Source: a virus
Length of the DNA: 32,440 nt
Virus record (IMG/VR): IMGVR_UViG_3300006033_000076
Location: 1-32,440 of that record
Direction: 5' to 3' (one strand)
The position numbers and the translations under genes are program-made. Below the pieces are notes generated by a model, which searched no databases, was not told the DNA's origin, and worked only from the letters and a program-made list of their open reading frames with translations. Positions 15,868 through 24,331 of the stretch are shown here, piece after piece. How positions within the stretch are numbered: position 1 is the stretch's first letter; each line of letters opens with the position of its first letter.

Positions 15868-16146
15868 ATGACCGATCCCACCATCACCGTCGACGGCAAA
15901 CAATACCAGTACAGCTCACTCACGCTCAGCACTCAACAGCTCATTGTGGTGCGCCAGAAATGGGCGGCCAAACTGACTGAAAAGCGTCAGGAAGCATTGG
16001 CGCTGGAATTGGCAATCAATTCCATCAGTGCCACAATCGCCAAGTCAATTGAAGCGGAAACTGCTCGAGTTGCTGCCGAGCCTTCTGTAGGCGAGGAGCC
16101 CCAAGCGTCAGCTGACGAAGGAAAGCTGGAAGAAGCTGCAGACTAA
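15868..16146 (+). CDS. Small helical phage protein, DUF6447-like
   Basis: A 92-residue protein starting MTDPTITVDGKQYQYSSL, a beginning shared by short phage proteins of the DUF6447 type (a small strand pair followed by a helical hairpin). The middle is a long amphipathic helix (VVRQKWAAKLTEKRQEALAL to AKSIEAET) that could form a coiled coil, and the tail is acidic. Function is unknown; a place after the sheath gene suggests a late tail-related role or an assembly factor. AGGAG six bases before ATG 15868 is a strong ribosome site. Confidence 0.75.
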   Translation: MTDPTITVDGKQYQYSSLTLSTQQLIVVRQKWAAKLTEKRQEALALELAINSISATIAKSIEAETARVAAEPSVGEEPQASADEGKLEEAAD

Positions 16147-16172
16147 AAAAAGGGGCCTTTCGGCCCCTTTTT
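16147..16172. terminator. Bidirectional terminator between convergent genes
   Basis: GGGGCC pairs with GGCCCC around TTTC, with an A run on one side and a T run on the other, so it can stop transcripts from both the small plus-strand gene and the minus-strand lectin gene. Confidence 0.93.
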
Positions 16173-16173
16173 G

Positions 16174-17799
16174 TTACAGATTGTATGCTGTTGGAGGGGT
16201 AAATGCCTCGGTGTACCGAGCCGCTTTTGTGACCCTGAATGCATCAATCTTTCCAGTAAACATTTGGTTCGGAGCACCACTCACGTTCCGACCACCCAAC
16301 AGAATTGGATTTGTCGTACTGGCAAATGTTGCGGACGTTGTCACTGATCCAACGGGTTGTCCGTGGTAGAACCAAGTGATGGTGTTGCCATTGCGAACGA
16401 TGGCGTAGTGCCGCCACACTCCAGCTGGCGCTGTGGTAGTGAATGCTCTTTGGTTGATGATGTTGTACTGAGCAGAGCCATCCCCCATATAGAGGATCAC
16501 TGATTGGTTGACCACGTATATTAGGAATAGTTCCTGCAGATGTGTGTTGATTGTTTGGCACAGTACTGTCTTACCAACCAAGTTGGCGCCAGCGGTGATG
16601 TTGATGTACAACTCAATCGTGAAGTTTCCATTCCCCAATCCGAGTGAAGAGTCTGATCCAACTTGAACAATCGTCGATCCGTTGAACACACCACTTGCGT
16701 TCCCCATCGCATAATCGGTCGTGCTTGTTGTCAGTGCGCCAGTCCATTGGTTCACAATTCGACCAGTCAAATCACTGAGTGGGGCGGTGCTGTTGAAAGG
16801 CACCAACGCTTCCACATGCAGTGCATATGGGTCCGTAGATTGATAACTTGGGAAGCGACGACGTGGTGCTGTGAAATTTGATGTGTAGCGAGCAACTCCA
16901 GTTGTGATTCGCAACTCATCCATGTACCCAATGAATGGTTCACTGACGTCGTTTATTGCTCCAATTTCTGTTCTCGTTGCCCCAGCCAACGTACCCGTCA
17001 ATGTCGCTGTTGCGACCTGTGACCCATTTCGCCAAATACTGAACGTGTTACCATTTCGGGTGAGTGCAACGTGATACCATGTGTTGACGTTGATCACATT
17101 GGCGCTTGTCGTCAATGTACCGAGGCTGCTTTCGAATTGCAGTTGCCGTGTTGGTGTTGATCGGAACAGGAAATCCGAGTTTGACCGAATAAATTCTGTG
17201 TATGCGCTGGTGTTTGTTGGGTAGATCCACATTTCCACCGTGAAGTCGCCAGAACCAAAGTTCAGCAAATCCTCCATGCACTTCACAGAATACCCGCTGA
17301 AGTACCCCGACTTGCCAAATTTTGCAGGGGATGAACTGTATGACACCCCATTGTTGATGAATGTCCGTGATGGGTTGCGCTTGTCGAGGATCTCATCGTC
17401 GAATGTTAGGTGCGTTGACACATTGGTCCAATATGGATCACCCAACTCAACCGCATCTACAAATACCTCTGTCACGGAAGTGTCGTTAATTCCAATCGAC
17501 AGCGACCCCAATCCACCATCGAGAGATAGTGTTGCTGTCTCAGCGCCTTCTGTTGTTAGGTCTGCTGTTGCTGTGAGTGTAACGGCGCCAACGCCACCAA
17601 CGATTGTGAACACTCCAGTCAATGCAGCACCGCCAATGTCTGCAGATGAAATTCCTGTGATTGTGTATGGAACAGTTGTCCCATCATCGACCCCGGTTGT
17701 TGTGAGAGTAAAGGTAAATTGCGTTCCTTCATCCACGGCTGCCGCGCTTCTCGACAGTGTGTATGTTGTAGTTGTTCGCTTTACGAAATAAAGAAACAT
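16174..17799 (-). CDS. Calx-beta-like plus double LamG lectin-like protein
   Basis: A 541-residue beta-rich protein. Residues about 20-110 look like a Calx-beta or related Ig-like domain (AAAVDEGTQFTFTLTTTG, GVDDGTTVPYTITGISSADI, GAETATLSL). Two concanavalin-like LamG_3 domains follow at about 130-305 and 330-535, each with the marks HLTFDD / FNGSTIVQVG, GDFTVEMWIYP / GNFTIELYIN, WYHVALTRNGNTFSIWRNG / WRHYAIVRNGNTITWFYHGQ, and IGYMDELRITTGVARYTSNF / TGKIDAFRVTKAARYTEAF. These domains bind sugars or proteins, so it is probably a virion adhesin or decoration protein. A late promoter lies 21 bases before ATG 17799. It is encoded opposite its neighbours, between two terminator or promoter boundaries, as a movable cassette would be. 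Confidence 0.85.
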   Translation of the reverse strand: MFLYFVKRTTTTYTLSRSAAAVDEGTQFTFTLTTTGVDDGTTVPYTITGISSADIGGAALTGVFTIVGGVGAVTLTATADLTTEGAETATLSLDGGLGSLSIGINDTSVTEVFVDAVELGDPYWTNVSTHLTFDDEILDKRNPSRTFINNGVSYSSSPAKFGKSGYFSGYSVKCMEDLLNFGSGDFTVEMWIYPTNTSAYTEFIRSNSDFLFRSTPTRQLQFESSLGTLTTSANVINVNTWYHVALTRNGNTFSIWRNGSQVATATLTGTLAGATRTEIGAINDVSEPFIGYMDELRITTGVARYTSNFTAPRRRFPSYQSTDPYALHVEALVPFNSTAPLSDLTGRIVNQWTGALTTSTTDYAMGNASGVFNGSTIVQVGSDSSLGLGNGNFTIELYINITAGANLVGKTVLCQTINTHLQELFLIYVVNQSVILYMGDGSAQYNIINQRAFTTTAPAGVWRHYAIVRNGNTITWFYHGQPVGSVTTSATFASTTNPILLGGRNVSGAPNQMFTGKIDAFRVTKAARYTEAFTPPTAYNL

Positions 17800-17820
17800 G
17801 GTGTGTGTCTTGTGGTCAAC

Positions 17821-17828
17821 TATTTATC
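17821..17828 (-). promoter_or_regulatory. T4-like late promoter GATAAATA, minus strand
   Basis: It lies 21 bases before the start of the LamG gene on the minus strand; the leader lacks a Shine-Dalgarno motif. It is back to back with the host-type promoter of the DNA polymerase. Confidence 0.78.
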
Positions 17829-17844
17829 GCGCAAAACACACAAT

Positions 17845-17873
17845 TTGATCACATTGGCGTGTGGATATATACT
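17845..17873 (+). promoter_or_regulatory. Sigma70 promoter of the DNA polymerase
   Basis: TTGATC at 17845-17850 and TATACT at 17868-17873 are 17 bases apart. Transcription would start near 17880, leaving a 24-base leader before ATG 17904. This supports that ATG over earlier in-frame codons at 17772. Confidence 0.75.
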
Positions 17874-17903
17874 GATCGCTTCTCGTCCCAAGTCAACAAT
17901 CGC

Positions 17904-20900
17904 ATGTACCTATCTGCCAGCCGCCAATTCGACACTGTTATTGTGTGGGAACAACGCAACTCGAATGGTGTGCACAAGATACGCACATTCGACACACCAT
18001 ATGATTGCTACATCAAGGTTGATGATTGGCGCAGAATTCGGGATACATTAAGGGAGGCAGCTGAAGAAGGGCGAGCAGAACCTGCGCTCAAGTCGTTTGT
18101 TGCTCAGACGCGCGATTGGATCGACACCCGAAATGTCCATCTATCGATGTTTGGTGATGAGTTGTACCGCATTGAGTTTCCAGCTGGAAAACAGTGGCGC
18201 AAGTTCTTGGAATCAGTTCCAAATGACATTCGCTTGTGGGAAACCGATATCCCACCTGAATTGAAAGTGCTTTCGCGAGAATACTACAAAGCTACTGACC
18301 CAACAATCCGCACATCGTTTTACGACATTGAGATCGACTACGACCCAGCTGTGCCGTTTGAGGGGGCAATGAACCCTCAATTTCCTCTAAATTCGATTGC
18401 TTTCTACCATGTTTGGAAAGACGAATACGTTGTGTTTGCTGTCCCACCTCCAACATGGAAGAACACAACGGATCCATATTCAATCCTGGATCCTGATATT
18501 TTCGATGATGTTGCGAGTAAACACACAATCACTCTTTTCAACACTGAGGCTGAGTTGTTGGTTGCCATGGTGGAGGAGATCCAGCAGTGTGACTTGATGT
18601 CAGGATGGAACAGTGCATTGTTTGATGATCCATATATTGCACAACGTGTTGAAATGGTACTCGGTGACGAGTGGTTTCGGATGTTGTCATTTCCTCGCGG
18701 AAAGGCGCCATACTACCGCGAACTTGAGATCATGTTTCGGAAACAGAAGCAGGTCCAGTTCGATGGTCGAATCACAATCGACTACATGGATCTGTTCAAA
18801 AAGTTCACAGTGGAAGATCGAGATAGTTGGAGTTTGGAGAGTGTATCAGCAGACCACTTGGGAGACAAGTTCAAGAAGTTGGACTACGAAGGAACTCTGA
18901 ACGAGCTGTACACGGGAAACTACGCTAAGGCAAATTTATCTGGTGTGGGGGACGATAAGCTAGTGCAATCACGCTTTCGGCTCCAGCAAGTCCAGCAAGA
19001 ATTGGATCGTCGTGGACTTACTGTACCAGCTGATGCGCCATACACAATCTACTTTGACCCAGACTTCGACAACCTCCACCTGTTGGATGAGTTGGAGCTG
19101 TGCGCGTTGCATGAAGCAACTCACCAAGAGGTGGTGAAATACTCATTCAGCAAGTTCGTCCGATACAACATTCGCGACACAGAGGTGCTGGCTGGGTTGG
19201 ACAAGAAGTACAAGTATATTGATCTCGCCAATTGGATGATGCATTACAGCACATGCCAAATGAAGAACGTGTTGGGTACTGTGCGGAAAGCTGAAATGGC
19301 AGTGGCAAATTTCTGCTGGCACGAGCTTGGTCGACGAATTCCTGATACAGTCATGCTCAGTGAGCAGGGTCAAGCTCAAGGTGCATATGTGCTTGTTCCA
19401 CAAGGTGGAATCCAAACAGACCTATTTCTGATCGACATTAATAGCCTGTATCCGTCGTGTATAAAAAGCCTCAATATCTCTCCTGAAAAGTATATCGGGC
19501 AATTTGTTGATACGGAACGTGATCGTCAACAGATCCTTCAGAAGACTGACAAGTACTTGGTGTTTACAACTCACCTGAACGAGAAGGTGACTAAAACTGC
19601 TTGCGAGTGGTATGACTGGTTAGTAGAACACAAGTATGCAATGTCGGGGCATGGGACGGTGTATAACCAAGATTCTCCTGGAATCGTGCCCACGATTTTG
19701 GAATCGTGGCACCTGCGACGAAAAGAAGCGCAGGGGAAGTCGGCAAAAGCTAAACAACGAACGGAAGAGATCCTAAATGGAGCCAAAGCTCGCGTAGGGC
19801 GACAGGAGAGTTCCACAAAGTTGGTGGTTAAGGGGATCAAGCTAACTGATGAAGAATACGCTGAGTACATGGAGTTGTCCGCAGTAGTTGACTATAATGA
19901 TTCACTGTCGTATGCATTCAAAATTCTTCAAAACTCGTACTACGGAGCCCAGCTGAATCAAAACTTCAAGTTCTATGCAAAAGTTGCAGGTGAGAGTACT
20001 ACAGGAACAGGACGTCGAGTTCTGGAACACCAAATTCGAAAAACGTGTGAGCTATTGGATGGAAATTACTGGGTTGACCCAATTGTAGACGAAGAGGATC
20101 CACGTGCTTTACGTGGAGAGGTTGCTAGCCCCTCACTGATTTATGGTGACACTGATTCTGGCATCTTCACTTTGAAGAACATCCTCGTTGGTGACGAGAC
20201 TCAGGCTGAAAAAATCAAAATTGCTGACACTATTGCAGGGTTGGTGAACAAGAGTTTCCCAAAATTCATGATGGAGCAATTCTTGGTTCAGCCAGAGTTC
20301 TCTACCAAAATCAAAACGGGTCGTGAACTTTTCTCACCTGCTGCTTTCTTTGTGTCGAAGAAACGCTATGCAATGCATGTCACAGACAAAGAAGGTATCC
20401 CAAAAAACGACCTCAAGATCATGGGGTTGGATGCGAAAAAGACTACAACGCCTCGAAATGTGCGCAAGTTCCTGCGTCAGTGTGTGATGGATTTGTTGAC
20501 GGGGAAACCAGCCGCCGAGTTGGATGCATACATCATGGAATACCGAGACAACGTAATCGACAATGTCCCCATCATGGATGTTGGGCTCCCAAAAGGCGTC
20601 AAGAAGGTTGAGATGTACACCAAGGAGTTCTACAGCGATCACCGCACACGGCTTCCTGGCCACGTTGCAGCAAGCATTTTTTACAATGAAATGCGGGACG
20701 CAAATGGCGACACACTGTCGCTCCAGATTGTGAGTGGGATGAAGATCAAGGTATTCAATTTTGAGTACGATCTCGAGCATCGAGGTCGGAAGTTCAATTC
20801 AATTGCACTTCCGACAGACACAGAGATCCTCCCTCTGTGGTTTGTGAGAGATTTTGTACCACTCATTGATCGTGTGAAACATTCAAAGAAGTTGGTCGAC

Positions 20901-20990
20901 AACATGTTGCACAACATGTTTGACTCGATCCCCCGTCACGTCCCGACACGACACGTCGAAGCGTTGATGAGTGAGTTTGATTGGGGGTGA
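17904..20990 (+). CDS. Family B DNA polymerase, T4 gp43-like
   Basis: A 1028-residue replicative polymerase with 3'-5' exonuclease. Exonuclease motifs: FYDIEID at about 139-145, GWNSALFDDP near 235, YNIRDTEVL near 420. Polymerase motifs: A, DINSLYPS near 510; B, KILQNSYYG near 672; C, YGDTDS near 746; and KKRY near 819. All catalytic acidic residues are present. It is longer than T4 gp43 (898 residues). The start at ATG 17904 (MYLSASRQFDTVIVWEQ) follows a sigma70-type promoter by about 30 bases and aligns with the beginning of gp43 proteins, although no Shine-Dalgarno motif is seen. The gene sits in the late structural region rather than in a replication cluster, but its host-type promoter is consistent with early expression. 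Confidence 0.96.
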   Translation: MYLSASRQFDTVIVWEQRNSNGVHKIRTFDTPYDCYIKVDDWRRIRDTLREAAEEGRAEPALKSFVAQTRDWIDTRNVHLSMFGDELYRIEFPAGKQWRKFLESVPNDIRLWETDIPPELKVLSREYYKATDPTIRTSFYDIEIDYDPAVPFEGAMNPQFPLNSIAFYHVWKDEYVVFAVPPPTWKNTTDPYSILDPDIFDDVASKHTITLFNTEAELLVAMVEEIQQCDLMSGWNSALFDDPYIAQRVEMVLGDEWFRMLSFPRGKAPYYRELEIMFRKQKQVQFDGRITIDYMDLFKKFTVEDRDSWSLESVSADHLGDKFKKLDYEGTLNELYTGNYAKANLSGVGDDKLVQSRFRLQQVQQELDRRGLTVPADAPYTIYFDPDFDNLHLLDELELCALHEATHQEVVKYSFSKFVRYNIRDTEVLAGLDKKYKYIDLANWMMHYSTCQMKNVLGTVRKAEMAVANFCWHELGRRIPDTVMLSEQGQAQGAYVLVPQGGIQTDLFLIDINSLYPSCIKSLNISPEKYIGQFVDTERDRQQILQKTDKYLVFTTHLNEKVTKTACEWYDWLVEHKYAMSGHGTVYNQDSPGIVPTILESWHLRRKEAQGKSAKAKQRTEEILNGAKARVGRQESSTKLVVKGIKLTDEEYAEYMELSAVVDYNDSLSYAFKILQNSYYGAQLNQNFKFYAKVAGESTTGTGRRVLEHQIRKTCELLDGNYWVDPIVDEEDPRALRGEVASPSLIYGDTDSGIFTLKNILVGDETQAEKIKIADTIAGLVNKSFPKFMMEQFLVQPEFSTKIKTGRELFSPAAFFVSKKRYAMHVTDKEGIPKNDLKIMGLDAKKTTTPRNVRKFLRQCVMDLLTGKPAAELDAYIMEYRDNVIDNVPIMDVGLPKGVKKVEMYTKEFYSDHRTRLPGHVAASIFYNEMRDANGDTLSLQIVSGMKIKVFNFEYDLEHRGRKFNSIALPTDTEILPLWFVRDFVPLIDRVKHSKKLVDNMLHNMFDSIPRHVPTRHVEALMSEFDWG

Positions 20991-21016
20991 TGGAGCTCTA
21001 ATAGAGTGGGGTTGTG

Positions 21017-21045
21017 TTGACAAGTAGTTTTGTGGGGTATATAAT
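21017..21045 (+). promoter_or_regulatory. Perfect consensus sigma70 promoter
   Basis: TTGACA at 21017-21022 and TATAAT at 21040-21045 are separated by exactly 17 bases. The expected start of transcription (about seven bases after the -10) falls on the ATG at 21052. Confidence 0.92.
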
Positions 21046-21051
21046 ACACGC

Positions 21052-22266
21052 ATGACTACTACAACACAAACCCTCACACTGACGATTGCAGATCATCTGT
21101 CTGAACTGTTCTTTGTTCGGATGGATAAGCTGTCAAAGCTCGCCAAGAAATTGGGGGTGGTTGCCCCGTCCTACACCAAGACGGGTAGTGTCCCAATCGA
21201 GAAACGAGTCGATAGCAAGGCGTTTGGTGTACCATCAATGACCATCCGCATTGCTGCATCTCAATACACCGTGGAGTACTCGATCATTCGAGTGGAGGGT
21301 GATCGTACTTTTGTTGGGAAGATCACACACGATGAAGCTGGTACGATGGTGCGAGAAGTCCCTGGCTTCACAATCGATCCGAAGTTTCGGACTCGTCAGC
21401 TCTGTGACCACTGCGATGTTCGACGTTCGCGAAAAACATATGCGATGTTTGACACAGGAACCACACAGATCCAGATTGGCAGCACCTGCGTGAAGGACTA
21501 CATGGGGCACGATGCGTCTGCGCTCATTGGGTGGTTGGATGGAATCGCAGGATTGTCGTCCGATGAGGAGCTGCACGACATAGACGCTGATCGTGTTCCT
21601 CGTGGTATGTTTCTCTGTGATTGGGAGTTGACTCTTGGATCACTGATTCAAGAAGTGAGTCAAAATGGCTTCAAAAGTCGTCGACATGTAGAGGCAAAAG
21701 CGCTAACCAACCCTGGCCTCACCACAACTGCTGAAGATATCTCTGAATTGCTTGGTGCGCACTACTCCACGGTCCCACATCAGCACCAGCAGTTGAATGT
21801 TGGGGCGCAGTATATCGATCAAATCCCTCAGTTTATTGATTGGGTTGCTGCACAAGACAGCACCAGTGCTTTCTGGTTCAATGTTCAGGGAATCGTCAAC
21901 TTCCGTCACGGAGTTCCGTTTCGCAGTTTGTCGTCCCTTGCAGCTGGAGTTGGGATGTGGTTCGCTTCCAAGGTCCAGCGAGACACCCAGCCGACACAAT
22001 CCACCTTTCTTGGAAGCGTTGGAGAGAAACTCCATGTTGAGCTGAGTGTGGTTCGGAAGCATGTGTTCTCGACTCAGTTTGGGCGAAAGACGATGTTGGT
22101 TTCTCGCGATGGTGTTGGCAATAGTATTCTCCTTGAAGCAAACACAACATTGTTTGATGAAATTGACGCTGGTGCGAAGCTCACTGTGTCTGGAACTGTC
22201 AAAAAGCATGACGTGTACAAAGACATCCAGCAGACGGTGTTGAATCGCTGTAAACTCTGGAAATGA
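21052..22266 (+). CDS. Putative nucleic-acid-binding phage protein with zinc knuckle and OB-like C-terminus
   Basis: A 404-residue protein of a type seen in large phages and plasmids but without an assigned function. Residues about 117-150 carry LCDHCDVRRSRKTYAMF and GSTCVKDYMG, a C-x2-C ... C cluster that may bind zinc. The last 90 residues (GSVGEKLHVELSVVRKHVF, GNSILLEANTTLF, LTVSGTVKKHDVYKDIQQTV) look like an OB-fold strand set. Expression is driven by a perfect sigma70 promoter, so it is an early gene. ATG 21052 coincides with the predicted transcript start and has no ribosome site; ATG 21121 (MDKLSKLAKKLG) is an alternative, also without one. Confidence 0.7.
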   Translation: MTTTTQTLTLTIADHLSELFFVRMDKLSKLAKKLGVVAPSYTKTGSVPIEKRVDSKAFGVPSMTIRIAASQYTVEYSIIRVEGDRTFVGKITHDEAGTMVREVPGFTIDPKFRTRQLCDHCDVRRSRKTYAMFDTGTTQIQIGSTCVKDYMGHDASALIGWLDGIAGLSSDEELHDIDADRVPRGMFLCDWELTLGSLIQEVSQNGFKSRRHVEAKALTNPGLTTTAEDISELLGAHYSTVPHQHQQLNVGAQYIDQIPQFIDWVAAQDSTSAFWFNVQGIVNFRHGVPFRSLSSLAAGVGMWFASKVQRDTQPTQSTFLGSVGEKLHVELSVVRKHVFSTQFGRKTMLVSRDGVGNSILLEANTTLFDEIDAGAKLTVSGTVKKHDVYKDIQQTVLNRCKLWK

Positions 22267-22299
22267 TACAGTAGGGGTGATAAGTACCGCATTCGGTTT

Positions 22300-22791
22300 G
22301 TGCCACGAATGCAGTTTGATCACACCACTGAGACTATCACACCGGATTTAACCAACATCCTCACAGTTGGTGGGTCTGGTGCCATCGAGTTGCCGAGTGG
22401 TCCTTCGCAAGCTCGTCCACTGAACCCCATCCCAGGTGCACTTCGGTTTAACTCGTCGTTCGACCAGCTAGAGTTCTACGTTGATGGTGAGTGGGTATTG
22501 GTCCCTCAGGCCACATCGATTTCCAACGGGACAGTAGCCACGACTGTCGCCAACTATTCTGTGGGTGAGACGGAGTCTGTTGTACTGGCTGGGAATGCAC
22601 TCACAGTCACACTTCCACAACCAAGCACGTCCACCAATCGTGAGATTTCCATCAAGCGGATAGGAAACGCAGGTCCAGTGTTGGTGACTTCGCTGAGTGG
22701 TGCAATTGATGGTCAGTCCACGATCAGTCTAGCGACGAAATACACGTCGATCACGGTGGCGTCAGATGGCACAAACTGGTGGATCATTTAA
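22300..22791 (+). CDS. Probable virion surface protein, 163 aa
   Basis: Not assigned to a family. It is beta-rich and Ser/Thr-rich; residues about 42-66 (PGALRFNSSFDQLEFYVDGE) resemble the short strand repeats typical of phage tail fibres and the repeats of the neck protein at 7869. The end (SITVASDGTNWWII) is that of many tail-associated proteins. It starts at GTG 22300 or ATG 22309; neither has a clear Shine-Dalgarno motif. It is followed 18 bases later by another structural-type gene. Confidence 0.6.
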   Translation: MPRMQFDHTTETITPDLTNILTVGGSGAIELPSGPSQARPLNPIPGALRFNSSFDQLEFYVDGEWVLVPQATSISNGTVATTVANYSVGETESVVLAGNALTVTLPQPSTSTNREISIKRIGNAGPVLVTSLSGAIDGQSTISLATKYTSITVASDGTNWWII

Positions 22792-22809
22792 CACTCTACA
22801 AGGTACACC

Positions 22810-24000
22810 ATGTCTTTTGCACTTGGACAAGTAACATTTGCGCCTGGAATTCAGGATTCGTTTGCTCGCGTGCGGGTGTCAGACGCCAACACACAGTTTG
22901 AATCAAAATTCACATATGGCAACGAAGAGAAGTTGTTCAACACAACGACTGCAACGGGTGGAGCGGCCACGTTTCTATCCAATGAAGCTGCTTGGAATTT
23001 GACCACAACATCTAGTTCTGGATCTCGAGTTCTCCGCCAATCATACAACTACATGCAGTATCACCCTGGCAAAAGTCAGTTGGTTTTGATGACAGGTGTA
23101 TTTGGGTCACCAACCGCCAATTGTGTGAAGCGCATTGGAAACTACGATGACTCGGATGGACTATTCTTCATTCAAAACGGTACATTGGGGTTTGGTGTTG
23201 CTCGCCGAACCAGCACATCTGGGTCTCCTGTTGACACTATCACATACCAATCTAGTTGGAACATTGATCGGTTGGATGGCACGGGCCCAAGTGGGCTAAC
23301 GCTCGATCTCACAAAAACTCAGATTTTCATCATTGAATTCCAATGGCTTGGAGTCGGAGCTGTGAAATACGGATTCGACATTGATGGCATTCTTGTGTAT
23401 GTGCATCAGAGCAATCACGCCAACAACAGCTTCACTCAGGTGTACATGAAGTCTGGTTGGCTACCATTGAGGTATGAGATCCACAACATTGCCGCCACTG
23501 CTGCTTCATCGATGAAACAGATCTGCTCCAGTGTGATTTCCGAGGGTGGGTTTGAGCAAACTGGGTCGCTGTACAGTGCATTGAGCTCTGGAGCTGGGCG
23601 GAATGCACCAACTTCCACATGGACACCAATATTGTCAATTCGAGTTAACGACACGCTGAATGGCCAACTATTTCGTGGCAAGATTCAACTGACGCAGTAT
23701 CAAACAATCGTGACTTCTAACAACTCAGCGTCTGTCGCTGTGTTTGAAGGTGGAACGCTAACAGGTCCTTCGTGGGTTGGTGTTGGTGGTGCATCTGCAG
23801 TCTCTTATGACACCAGTGCAACAGCACTTACAGGTGGTGTAATTCGAACGGTGTCGTTTAATGGACGGACATCGTCGGAAACCGCACTCGCGTCCAATGA
23901 AATGACTGGCTACGCTGGGACAATCTACACGTTGTGCGCCAGAGGGATTGATGGTACAGTTGCAATCTTGGGTGCGCTGAATTGGCGTGAGATTGTGTAA
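22810..24000 (+). CDS. Virion structural protein of a widespread phage family, 396 aa
   Basis: The sequence has blocks seen in a family of phage structural proteins: RVSDANTQFESKFTYGNEEK near the start, RVLRQSYNYMQYHPGKSQLVL, MTGVFGSP, GNYDDSDGLFFI, TSGSPVDTITYQSSWNIDRL and TQIFIIEFQWLGVGAVKYGF, LPLRYEI, CSSVISEGG. Such proteins are found near tail or head decoration genes; a precise role is not known. It is beta-rich without a signal peptide. An AGG upstream of ATG 22810 is a weak ribosome site. It is co-oriented with its neighbours and probably co-transcribed with them. Confidence 0.72.
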   Translation: MSFALGQVTFAPGIQDSFARVRVSDANTQFESKFTYGNEEKLFNTTTATGGAATFLSNEAAWNLTTTSSSGSRVLRQSYNYMQYHPGKSQLVLMTGVFGSPTANCVKRIGNYDDSDGLFFIQNGTLGFGVARRTSTSGSPVDTITYQSSWNIDRLDGTGPSGLTLDLTKTQIFIIEFQWLGVGAVKYGFDIDGILVYVHQSNHANNSFTQVYMKSGWLPLRYEIHNIAATAASSMKQICSSVISEGGFEQTGSLYSALSSGAGRNAPTSTWTPILSIRVNDTLNGQLFRGKIQLTQYQTIVTSNNSASVAVFEGGTLTGPSWVGVGGASAVSYDTSATALTGGVIRTVSFNGRTSSETALASNEMTGYAGTIYTLCARGIDGTVAILGALNWREIV

Positions 24001-24017
24001 AATAGGATTCCAGAACC

Positions 24018-24278
24018 ATGACACAGAGTGTGATTGTCAACAAGCCGCAGTTCTATGCACTGCTGGATAGTGATGTGATGTCATTTGCGTTGTATATGAC
24101 GAGTGGGACTGCAACCGCCAATGCATTGAATTTCCTGTACAGTGGGTTGACTGTATTGGATCTCACTGGCAGCTTCATGCAGTCCCACCTCCTCCCAACA
24201 CTCGTCGCTGGGGGACACATTTCAGCCACCACAGCAACCAGAATCGCCAATTACATTACTGCATCAATTGGTAGTTGA
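24018..24278 (+). CDS. Hypothetical protein, 86 aa
   Basis: Not recognised. It is a short, mildly hydrophobic, mainly helical sequence (FYALLDSDVMSFALYMTSG, LTGSFMQSHLLPTLVAGGHI, TRIANYITAS) without charged clusters or a true membrane segment. It follows the preceding structural gene by 17 bases and precedes the glycosyltransferases, with an 8-pair hairpin in the gap. Confidence 0.6.
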   Translation: MTQSVIVNKPQFYALLDSDVMSFALYMTSGTATANALNFLYSGLTVLDLTGSFMQSHLLPTLVAGGHISATTATRIANYITASIGS

Positions 24279-24296
24279 CGCCAACGCGGCCACAGT

Positions 24297-24319
24297 AGAA
24301 GATTCGTCCAAAATCTTCT
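24297..24319 (+). repeat. Hairpin just upstream of the first glycosyltransferase
   Basis: AGAAGATT at 24297-24304 pairs with AATCTTCT at 24312-24319 around a seven-base loop. There is no T tract, so it is not a standard terminator. It ends two bases before the GGAG ribosome site of the next gene and may affect its message. Confidence 0.4.
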
Positions 24320-24331
24320 CTGGAGAGTGTG

